A stretch of 15,460 nucleotides of DNA from Scedosporium boydii. Taxonomy: Eukaryota > Ascomycota > Sordariomycetes > Microascales > Microascaceae. The stretch is from the NCBI GenBank assembly GCA_002221725.1, contig NJFT01000407.1, positions 1 to 15,460 of the forward strand, in the 5' to 3' direction. Position numbers and translations under genes: made by a program. Under the pieces are notes generated by a model. It was not told the origin of the DNA and ran no database searches. It worked only from the letters and a program-made list of their open reading frames with translations. Shown piece by piece: positions 8,114 to 15,460 of this stretch; within the stretch, counting starts at the first letter, position 1, and every line of letters starts with the position of its first letter.

Positions 8114-9119
8114 ATGGTTGATGTTTCCGAGGTATATACTATTCCTTAAACCACTTCGTCTACTACTACTACCTAGGTTTAAAGGATGCTTGTCCTAACA
8201 GGGAAAACAGGAGTCCATTGCTTCTATTCAGGAGACTCTCTCGCGCTTCGTTAGCGGCGTCACCGGGGGCCGCACAATCGACTCTGATGCCCTTACGTTG
8301 ACCCTTATTGAGAAGCTTCGCGCTGCTGTCGTGTCGGAACTGGAGTCATCGAGCCTGGGGGTCCACTTGGGTCTAATCAACGCCCAGAATCAGTTCACCT
8401 TTGCTTGCTATGTAGCAGCCGACTTAACCTGCTTACGCCCGCTCGAGTACCAAGTTATAGTAGCGCAGCTCCCACTCTTCTTTTTCCACGCTGAAGCTAT
8501 CCTTGAAGGCAAGCCCGAAGTGCGGTGGCAGCTGCAGCTCAACGTTGCTACAGGACAGCCAACCGGCGATCCGGTACTCGACTGGTATGCCCGTGAGCTG
8601 ACTCTAAAATTGTGGAAGCACTTTGATCCGCTCGTCGCCAACATGATCGTCATCGCCTGCTATGACTTTGTCAATGGCATTGGGATCGAGTTGTTAACCA
8701 AGACTGCCGAGGTACACCGAGAGGCTCCTAATTTCCCCGATGGCTGCGCTTCAAGACGAGGCTGTACGCCCTGCTGGCACTTGCACGCGTCTTACACCCT
8801 CAGCTGCCCACAGGTGGATTCCCGACGTAATCATCTTTACTAACATGGTCAACGACGTCATCTCCTTCTACAAGGAGCATCTGGCTGGAGAGAAGGGCAA
8901 CTACCTGGACATGCGCGCCCACAAGGATGGAGTTGACGTAGTTGTGGCGCTATGGCTGACGAGGGCATTTGCGTCCGCGATCGTGTGCTGGCTGCTCTTG
9001 CGGACGACACTGAGTATCGTGATAATTTCGACACATACGCCCAGGGCATCACTCACTTTCATACCTCGTCTCCGCTGTACCGCATGGTGGAGTTGTTTGG
9101 GACGCCTGCGCAGGCTTAA
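8114..9119 (+). pseudogene. Broken sesquiterpene-cyclase-like gene (trichodiene-synthase fold)
   Basis: The likely model has a six-codon first exon (8114-8131, in AACATGG context), a 70-nt intron (8132-8201, GTATAT...CTAACAG) and a second exon to the TAA at 9117-9119. Family marks appear in order: GDPVLDWYARE, HFDPLVANMIV, APNFPD, then NDVISFYKE (8851-8877), the intact second metal-binding motif (Asn, Ser, Glu), followed by LAGEKGNYLDMRA. They lie in different frames. Frame changes fall near 8740, 8805-8815 and 8950, each equal to one missing base. Together the three restore the starting frame, but an in-frame TAA (8841-8843) lies between. The first aspartate-rich motif, expected around residues 102-108, reads HAEAILE and lacks the acidic pair. 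Near the C-terminus SSPLYRM has Leu where an RY pair is usual. The family cyclises farnesyl diphosphate. As written the gene cannot make an active enzyme; sequencing errors could explain the frame changes but not the motif changes. The exact product class cannot be told. Confidence 0.75.
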
Positions 9120-9585
9120 TGCACTATCTGTGAGTCACTCAGGCTGTGGTGATTGCGGTATGTAAAGAATGGCAGTGTCATTCCAGCGCGCCACGATAAA
9201 AATGCTAGTAGGCGAGCACCTGGAGATACATGACCCTTATTTTATATGCATAATGCGTCATTTTCCTTGCTCATGGTACCCAAGCTGTTGGTGTTAATTT
9301 ACCTTAGTATATTAGAGTACCTACCTAGTTTCCTCCCCCCAGCTTTAGCATTATCACAGGATGCATTCATTACTACCAGCATCGCCTACAATGACTCGGC
9401 CATATCTCAACGGGAAAAAGTCTAATTTGAAAAGGAAAAAAATAAGTATAGCTAGATTTTAATGTAAATAGAATTTTTCTCGCGCCGTGAGATTTTTTTT
9501 CCACATCTTCGTAACGATTCGGTTAATGGCGCTCTTCATAACGTGATGCTACTTAGGAAGTCCCATCATGAGCACGCACGATTTC
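9120..9585. other. Intergenic DNA between the terpene cyclase and the pogo-like element
   Basis: About 460 bp of mixed composition, with A-rich and T-rich runs (about 9415-9500) that may belong to the 3' flank of the cyclase. No reading frame, RNA gene or repeat with a second copy was recognised. The composition is still close to the gene island, so the repeat block starts with the inverted-repeat-like sequence at about 9588. Confidence 0.5.
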
Positions 9586-9587
9586 TA

Positions 9588-9633
9588 AGTTGGACCCCCC
9601 ACTTGCGGCCACCCCCCACTTTCGGCCACCCCA
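9588..9633. repeat. Terminal repeat of the pogo-like transposon
   Basis: Read from the outside inwards (plus strand), AGTTGGA is followed by two near-identical units, CCCCCCACTTGCGGCCA and CCCCCCACTTTCGGCCA. The adjacent TA fits the TA duplication of pogo/Tc1-type elements. The partner inverted repeat is not in the window because the other end was lost or displaced by the Gypsy insertion, so 'terminal inverted repeat' is inferred from its position after the transposase stop codon. Confidence 0.55.
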
Positions 9634-9659
9634 AATTCCAACAGCCCAAATAGCCACTA

Positions 9660-10484
9660 TCATCTTCCATCTTCTATTTCTTCTACATTTCGCCTTACTT
9701 CAATACATGAAGCTGCTGAACTATCACTTTCACTATCGCTGCTTCCAATGGAAATGATTTCTTCTTCCAAATCATTTCCCATCGCCCTCTATATATCCCC
9801 AATAGTAGCAAACTTCAAATTAGGACTTATTTCAACCCTCTTCCTTTTCTTAGGCTTCATTACTACAATCTAGCTTTCTAGAGCCTGAACCCTTACTTGG
9901 GATATAGCCAATTAGACATTCTTTTCATCAAAGGCTTTCAAAACCTTTTAGAATAGCCAGCGTTATATAGTAGTATGTTGATCAATGAGGTTAGATTTGT
10001 ATATATATTCCCAAAGGTCCCTAGACTTCTTTAGAGTTGACTACATTATAATAGAACTATAGGAAGCTATAGAAAGTGGCTAGGGAGTTAAAATAGATAT
10101 CTGTAAAGCTTATAGAATAAAAGTTTCATTTCTAGAAGGCTGTTTTTATAGGGGAATTAGTTCTTAAAGAATAAGAGGGCTAAGAAGAGGCTTAGCCATA
10201 TTCACAGGCTAAAGTCCAGATACTATAAACTTACTTTTAATATTCTTACTAATCAGCCTACTATTTTAAGCCTTATAATAATAGGAAAGTAGGTTTCTTT
10301 TCCCTACTACTATAGATATAGTAGTTAAGATAAGAAGATTAACCTCCTTTTAATAAGCTATCTTTAAGGGGCTAAACATAGCTAAATCTAATAGTTAGAA
10401 GACATAGGATATATATAAGGGTAAGAAAAGAAAGAAAATATAATACTAGAAGTACTTATATATAAATTAATCTATAATATAGCT
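9660..10484 (-). pseudogene. pogo/Fot1-like transposase (DDE_1), C-terminal half, RIP-damaged
   Basis: The minus strand, read from 10484 down to the TGA at 9662-9660, gives recognisable pieces of a fungal pogo-type transposase in order. First comes a stretch like FLPLYISYVF then LLDLAMFSPLK (usual form PPHTSH, QPLD, VFSPLK), which is the end of the DDE_1 nuclease domain. Then GKRNLLSYYYKA, VSGL-PVNMAKPLLSPLIL (usual Trp replaced by stop), AFDEKNV and KPKKRKRVEISPN-KFA. The tail is rich in Glu, Asp and Ser. Stops sit at Trp or Gln positions, as RIP predicts. The N-terminal DNA-binding domain and most of the nuclease are absent. Within the family the enzyme cuts and pastes the element at TA sites; this copy cannot. 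Confidence 0.75.
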
Positions 10485-10910
10485 TATCACGGCCAGGCTG
10501 CAACATGGGCTGCAGGAAAGGCGGTGAGGAACGGTAGTAATAACGAGGGCACGTGACCACGGGAAAAATAATTAGTTGATCGAGGATTAACTAACTGATA
10601 ATCGATCAGAGGGAGTTTAGCCGACCAGCTAGTCAGGGACTAGCCGATCAACTAGCTTACTAATACTAAAGATAGATAGAAGAAGTATCTATATAAAGCT
10701 ATAATATCTCCTACTAGTCTAGTTATCTTCTAGACTCTTTAGTAGTTAATACAAGTAATACCTATACCCTATACTTATATATATACTCTTAGCATCTATT
10801 ACTATAAATACTACTTAGTTACTTTACTTATCTTTAAATAGGTACCTACTACTTTAATACCTTCCTATTTTATTAATTAGCTAAAACCCTAAAGTATTAA
10901 GATTATAATA
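10485..10910 (+). repeat. 5' LTR of the Gypsy element
   Basis: It starts TATCACGGCC (probably from TGTCACGGCC) and ends GATTATAATA, 426 bp in all. It aligns with the solo LTR at 11780-12213 at GGCGGTGAGGAACGG near the start and throughout the last 230 bp. A TATA box (TATATAAA, 10690-10697) should drive the element's transcript. The middle part (10520-10670) differs considerably from the solo copy and still holds a few GATCG words, so the two are not close sisters. The sequence right after it shows no clear tRNA primer-binding site, perhaps because of mutation. Confidence 0.75.
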
Positions 10911-11019
10911 TATTAACTATTCCTATTTAGTAAGTAACTCTACTTAGTAGTATACTAACTAAGAAGTAATATATTAACTACTAAGGGAAGTACTATCTCT
11001 ATAGAAGATATAAAGAAGG

Positions 11020-11779
11020 TCTATATAGCCTTTATTAAGGAAAAAAAATAACTTAAGGCTAAGAAGTAGTAACTTAAAGATAAGCTATCTACTAGTAGTA
11101 ACTATATTAAGTAGTTAGAGGATTAGGTTACTTATCTCTAATATAAGATCCTAGCCCCTAAGCCCTATAATAGAAAGAAGAGAATACTCTAAGGATTTTT
11201 AATATAGGCTTAAGCCTATCTCTTATACTATTACCTTAACCTTAATAGGGAGGAGGACTAGGTACTTACTATTACTATATTCCTTACTAGGGATGCCCTG
11301 GCCTGGTTTAAACCCTAGATAAGAGACTACTTAGAAAACCCCTTAAGTAGGAACTAGGATAAAGAAACTTAAAAGCTCTTTAGGAAATATAAGGACTTTA
11401 AGTAAGCTTTAAAAGATACCTTTAGTAACCTAGATAAAGAATAAGCTAATAAATAATAACTTAAGAACCTATAATAAAAGAGAGCTGCTTCCTAGTATAT
11501 TACTAAGTTCTAATAGGTAGTATCTTACCTTAATTAAGAAGATAAGCTCCTAATAGCTTAATTCTATACTAGATTTAAAAATAAAGTTAAAGATAAACTA
11601 TATAAAATAGATTAACTAGGAGACTTATTAGAGTATATTATTATAGTAGTATATATTAACAACTAATAATATAAATAATATATAGAGAAATAAAGATAAG
11701 GATAATCCTATATTAAGAAAAAGGCTACTTATAAAACTATTATATAGGGAACCTATATAGGGCCTATGGAGCTTAGTAC
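11020..11779 (+). pseudogene. gag, N-terminal part (capsid region), RIP-damaged
   Basis: The frame containing ATG 11766 reads, through many stops, as a Gypsy Gag. An early Lys/Leu/Glu-rich coiled-coil-like part (about 11030-11130) is followed by TRDALAWFKP (about 11286-11316), then KYKDFK-ALKDTFSNLD, KRAAS-YITKF and VSYLN-EDKLL, and finally GPMEL (11760-11774). These fit the retrotransposon capsid family. The protein would package element RNA in cytoplasmic particles. The start codon cannot be placed. The frame breaks at 11779, where the solo LTR begins, and resumes after 12218 in the same frame once the insertion is removed. Confidence 0.8.
11775..11779 (+). repeat. Target site duplication (left) of the solo LTR
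   Basis: AGTAC before the LTR matches AGTAT at 12214-12218 after it, with one C-to-T difference. Removing one copy plus the LTR gives an uninterrupted gag frame (Glu-Leu-Ser-Thr-Ser-Thr-Ile-Lys). A 5-bp duplication is normal for Gypsy integration. An alternative 7-bp match, TTAGTAC, also exists at the two borders, but it would not leave the LTR with its usual end. Confidence 0.6.
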
Positions 11780-12213
11780 TGTTACGACCTGGCCGTGATT
11801 TGGGCCGCCTAGGGCGGTGAGGAACGGCAGGATCAGAATAAGGTTACGTGGTCGCTCTACGAAAGTGCGACTGGGCGGGCGCACTAGAAGCGACCGGCCG
11901 CACGAAGGAGACGCGACTAGGCGATCGCTAAGAGAGCGATCGGGCGGACGCCCGGAAGGCGATCGCGTACTGAAGACGGATGGAAGAAGTGTCTATATAA
12001 AGCTACGATGTTTCCTACTAGTCTAGTTATCTTCTAGACTCTTTAGTAGTTAATATAAGTAACACCTGTACCCTATACTTATATATGTACTCTTAGCACT
12101 TGCTATTGTGAATACTGCTTGATCGCCTTGCTTATCCCTGAACAGGCCCCTGCTATCCTAGTACCTTCCTATCCTATTGATTAGCTGAAACCTGTAGTGT
12201 TAGGATTGTAATA
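11780..12213 (+). repeat. GC-rich solo LTR inserted in gag
   Basis: It begins TGTTACGACC and ends GGATTGTAATA (434 bp), a near inverted repeat at the tips. It belongs to the same LTR family as 10485-10910 and 2978-3424, but most CpG sites are intact in 11800-11985, so it escaped most RIP and is probably the youngest of the three. The U3 part holds GCGATCG three times (11921, 11936, 11959), two of them as the full palindrome GCGATCGC. A TATA box, TATATAA, lies at 11994-12000. Both flanks are gag sequence and no internal element sequence remains, so recombination between two LTRs probably removed the rest. Length 434 plus 5 equals 439, which explains the shift of the gag-pol frame by one. Confidence 0.85.
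11994..12000 (+). promoter_or_regulatory. TATA box of the solo LTR
   Basis: TATATAA, in the context GTCTATATAAAGCT, is conserved at the same distance from the LTR end in all three copies (218-220 nt). This LTR is GC-rich upstream and little mutated, so it could still start transcription into the mutated gag-pol downstream. Confidence 0.5.
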
Positions 12214-12218
12214 AGTAT

Positions 12219-15200
12219 TAGTACTATAAAACAAGCCCCCCTTAAGAAACTTAAAGAAAAGGTAGGGAAATGCTATAAATATAGATATTATAGCTATTAT
12301 ATAAGGGAATACTAAATAAGATATAAGCCTAAACTAGGATATAAGAAGCTAGATAAAAAGAAATCTAGGTTTAAATCTATACTAGAAGGAAAAACTTAAT
12401 AGTTAGAAGCTAATACTATTAACTATAAATCCTTATTATAGATTATATACTATAATAATAACTATATTACCTACTAAAGTAATAAGGATAGGGCTAGCTA
12501 CTATTTAAAGAAATTATAGATATTTAGAATAATAAAGTAGGAAGAAATTACTAAGATCTCTAAGATTATAAAATAAATTTAGGAAACTAAGGAAGAACTC
12601 CTAAGGAAATTTAATATTCTTATTAGTAAAGACCTATTATATAAAGAATACTATAATGAAGCTTATAAATAATACTATTAGATGCCTAGATTACTATAGT
12701 AGTTTATATACTAGTAGAACTTAGAAAAGTAGGACTAAGAATAATAAGTAGCTTAGACTATTTAGAGATAGAAAGAGTAGTTTAAAAACCTCCTAATTAG
12801 CTACTATACTATACTTAAAGAAGAAGAAGAAAGATAAGTATTTAGGGAGATTATTAAAAACCTAGAAAAGGAAGTAACCTAGTAAATCCCTAAGATTATA
12901 AGGGAAGACCTTAACTATAAATAATTAGAATATAAAGTAGCCTAGTATCTTAAGGACCTATAAAGCTTAACTAAATAGTAGGAGTACTATATAGAGGCCT
13001 TAAAATAGAAAAGCTACCTATACCTATAAGGAGAAGAAGAATAAGAAGACTAGGAAGTATATAAGGGATAAAGGAAGGCTAAGGAAATTAATATAAAAGA
13101 AAAAGTAGTAACTAAGGACTTAGATACTCCCTTTAGTATATAAGACCCTGATAATGAAATATAAGAATAATAGAAGTAGTCTATAAAGGAATAATAAATA
13201 AACTAAAGGGAAGTAAAAAAAGGAGAAGCCCCCTTTACTTAATATAGAAGTATTAGTAGAAGCTAAATGCCCTATAAGAAACTTAACTAATACTATAATA
13301 GGAAACTAGATAATATTATATTAGATCTTATTAACTTTTAAAAATAAATTAATAACTTTTACTATACTATCCTTAATAAGGCTAACCTTAATATAAGGGT
13401 TAATGATATTAAAGAGGAAGGTCTTTAAAATAATAAAAAATAGTAAAAGGAAATCTAAAAACTCTAGTAATAAGTTTAAGAACTAGAAGAAAAAAGAGAA
13501 TAAAGGGAGAAGTTCTTAGAAGAACTAGAGGAGTAAGTATACCTCCTTAAAAGCTAAATAGACCTTATAGAACTAGAGAACCTCTATAAAGAACTTTAGG
13601 AAGAAGTAAATAAGTAACTTAAACTTATTTAGAGCTTTATTAATAACCTATAAGAAATAGTAAAACTAAATAAATAATAGTAGAGGTAATACTAGGAAAT
13701 CTAAAGGCTCTAGTAGTAAATAGCTAGCTTATAAAGGCTATAATGTAGTAGCTTAATATTAGTTACTAAAGAAGTTATAAAGATAATAGGATCTAGACCT
13801 AAGTAAAAGCTATAGGAAATAAATATTATAGAAGGATAATAGGTCTATTACTTAAAGGTACTTATTACCCTAGCTAGATAAGAATTCTAGACTCTAGTAG
13901 ATAGTAGAGTATAAGGGAACTTTATTTCCTTAATAATTATCAACTAACTAGAACTACTATAGGTAGAGAAATATTAGTTACATACCCTAAATATATGTAA
14001 TAGAATACTAGTAGACTACGAAGGTAGAGTAGTTAGTACGGAGACTGTATACCTCTATGTCTATATTATAGGAGGAGTTAACTATATTTCCTTTAATATT
14101 ACTAGAACTACTAGATACCCTATTATACTAAGGATCTTATAGCTATAAATAAGAAACCTATAGATTAATTAGGTAACTAATTAGCTTACTTAGAATAGAA
14201 CTAAGTAAGGCTTAGAAAATAACTTAGCTACTAAGTAGTATTAACTAGGAGAGTTACTCTTAAGTAAGCTAAGAGCTTTTAAAATAATAGTTTACTTTAA
14301 AGTACTTACTATAAAAGATTTAAATTACCTATTAAAAGGAAGAAAGTATAAGTAAGTATATATAATAAGAGCTATAATGATTTTTAAAGCTATACTACTA
14401 GTAAAGGAGATATTATAATATATACTTTAAAAATATTAAAAGTATAGTAAAGTATTTACTAAAGAACTAGATACTAGACTACTAAAACATAGTTAGTAAG
14501 ACTATAAGATACTATTAAAAGAAGGTACCTAACTAAAGTTTATATTTATCTATAATCTTAATAAAGTATAATAATAAGTATTAAAGAACTATATAGTAAA
14601 AATACTAAAGAAAGGATATATTAGGCCCTTAATATTACTAGTAGGATACCTAATCCTCTAGGTACCTAAGAAGAATAGTAAACTATAAATATATATAGAC
14701 TATTAGTAACTTAATAAAATTACTATTAAAAACTAATACCTATTACTACTTATTTTAAAACTATAGGATATACTTTAAGAAGTATAGTAGTTTATAACTT
14801 TAGACTTAAGAGAAGTATATAACTTAATCTATATTAAGGAAGGTAATAAGTAGAAGACTACCTTTAGGATATACTTTAGGTACTTTAAATACTTAGTTAT
14901 ACCTTTTAGATTAATAAATACCCCTATAAGCTTCTAGATAATAATTAACTATATCTTATAAGAATATCTAGACTACTTTATAGTAGTATACCTTAATAAT
15001 ATCCTTATCTTCTCGAAAATACTAGAAGAGTATAAGAAATATATATATAAAGTTCTCTAAAAACTATAAGATGAAAAACTATTAGTAGAACTAGCTAAGT
15101 ATAAATTCTATAAGCAATAGGTAGATTTTCTTAGATATATAGTCTAACCTAAGAAGATCTAGATATAAGAATTGAAGGTCAAAGCTATCCTAGAATAGCT

Positions 15201-15281
15201 AATACTAACTAATATTATAGAAGTTAGAGGATTCCTTAGATTTTTTAACTTTTATAGAAAGTTTTTAAGAGGCTATAGTAC
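12219..15281 (+). pseudogene. gag zinc knuckle, protease and reverse transcriptase (gag-pol remainder), RIP-damaged
   Basis: One frame runs through the whole stretch, broken only by stops. At 12271 a CCHC zinc knuckle reads C-x2-Y-x4-Y-x4-Y: the second Cys, the His and the last Cys have become Tyr by single transitions. A long spacer follows; near 12430-12510 a segment reads like IIYYNNNYITY-SNKDRASYY. A strongly Glu/Leu-rich coiled coil lies at about 13480-13700. The protease motif is LVDSRV-GNFISL (13894-13932; usual form DSGA). Reverse transcriptase pieces are KGYIRPL, YLILXVPKKN, DY--LNKITIKN, FITLDLREVYNL and YLNNILIFS at 14989-15015, where the catalytic YLDD has become YLNN. LRFFNFYRKFLRGY closes the readable part at about 15235-15276. 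The enzyme would have copied element RNA to DNA. It is dead, and RNase H and integrase are not in the window. Confidence 0.85.
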
Positions 15282-15460
15282 TGTGTTGGTATATAGGGCG
15301 ACTGGCGGCGGCGCCGCCACATTACTGATCGGTGCCGCCACCGGAAGCCCGATGTGCCACACATCCGAACCTCACTTATACATAAAAGGATGATGGCCCC
15401 CCATTTTTCATAGACTAGTTCTTAGACAAGGCAGCACGGCGCAGAAGCAGGCGAAGGACA
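15282..15460 (+). mobile_element. Unmutated LTR-like insertion at the window edge
   Basis: At 15281 the AT-rich reverse transcriptase sequence switches within one base to GC-rich DNA starting TGTGTTGGTATATAGGG. This resembles LTR starts of fungal retrotransposons, and the preceding AGTAC could be the left target duplication. Inside are a GC palindrome (GGCGGCGGCGCCGCC, about 15302-15316) and a TATA-like sequence (TATACATAAAAGG, about 15377-15389), as expected for a promoter-bearing LTR reading to the right. It does not match the Gypsy LTR family in this window. The right end and any coding part lie outside. Confidence 0.55.

Larger units (their letters stand above)
9588..10484 (-). mobile_element. 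Truncated pogo/Fot1-like DNA transposon
   Basis: One end of the element is visible at 9588-9633: a C-rich terminal sequence with a tandem motif (CCCCCCACTTGCGGCCA then CCCCCCACTTTCGGCCA), preceded by a TA dinucleotide (9586-9587), the usual target of this superfamily. The interior encodes the C-terminal half of a transposase on the minus strand. The other end is missing: at 10484 the sequence changes to the 5' LTR of a Gypsy element that inserted into it. Mutation is graded, with 9600-9890 almost intact and 9950-10484 carrying many RIP-type stops. Confidence 0.75.
10485..15281 (+). mobile_element. RIP-mutated Ty3/Gypsy LTR retrotransposon, nested and 3' truncated
   Basis: The order is 5' LTR (10485-10910), gag (from about 11020), a later solo LTR (11780-12213), the gag zinc knuckle (12271), protease (13891) and reverse transcriptase (about 14470-15281). 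The element then stops, mid-coding, at a GC-rich LTR-like sequence. RNase H, integrase and the 3' LTR are not in the window. CA, TG and CG dinucleotides are nearly missing between 12240 and 15280 while TA is everywhere, which is the mark of RIP. Stops occur at former Trp and Gln codons, but I found no length mutation in the parts I could read. The element inserted into the pogo-like transposon. Confidence 0.85.

Noticed and set aside
8712..8813. Possible intron (GTACAC...CCACAG) that would explain a frame change in the terpene cyclase
   Set aside because: The stretch itself encodes conserved family sequence (APNFPD and the following helix), and splicing it out would join to the wrong frame for the NDVISFYKE part.
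11817..12026. Plus-strand frame of 69 codons, Arg/Gly-rich
   Set aside because: It lies wholly inside the solo LTR and is open only because the U3 part is GC-rich.
1..15460. tRNA, rRNA genes and CRISPR arrays
   Set aside because: No cloverleaf, no rRNA segment and no regularly spaced repeat array was recognised; the fungal character makes CRISPR implausible.

Overview
The window looks like nuclear DNA of a filamentous ascomycete (Pezizomycotina). The genes carry short GT...AG introns of 65-82 nt, and the protein families are fungal: a seven-helix rhodopsin-like membrane protein, an APH/CHK-type kinase and a trichodiene-synthase-fold terpene cyclase. The transposons show the signature of repeat-induced point mutation (RIP): C-to-T and G-to-A changes, near loss of CpA/TpG and CpG, and TAG/TAA stops where Trp or Gln codons are expected. 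I cannot name the species.

Layout. 1-4028 is repeat-derived. It holds two direct copies of a short palindromic MITE-like unit (1-157, 1688-1865) separated by C/T-rich sequence, then AT-saturated DNA with a RIP-mutated LTR (2978-3424) and about 600 bp of almost pure A/T. 4029-9585 is a GC-balanced gene island. The rhodopsin-like gene (minus strand, three exons, stop codon at the edge of the AT block) diverges from the kinase gene (plus, two exons), and downstream on the plus strand lies a terpene cyclase broken by three single-base frame changes. 9588-15460 is a nest of mobile elements: the C-terminal half of a pogo/Fot1-like transposon (minus strand), cut by a RIP-mutated Ty3/Gypsy retrotransposon (plus strand, from 10485). 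That Gypsy element is split inside gag by a later, GC-rich solo LTR of the same family (11780-12213) and ends at 15281, inside the reverse transcriptase region, where an unmutated LTR-like sequence begins and runs off the window.

How the parts fit. The order of events can be read from nesting and mutation: pogo element first, Gypsy element next, RIP of both, then two young insertions that still have their CpG sites. Removing the solo LTR plus a 5-bp duplication rejoins gag exactly in frame with the zinc knuckle, protease and reverse transcriptase, so Gag-Pol was one reading frame. The three genes of the island may be the remains of an accessory or secondary-metabolite locus, but there is no second biosynthetic gene or transporter to prove this. 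I see no clear new biological system. The most informative items are the decaying terpene cyclase, the gene ending at the RIP boundary and the datable nest of transposons.
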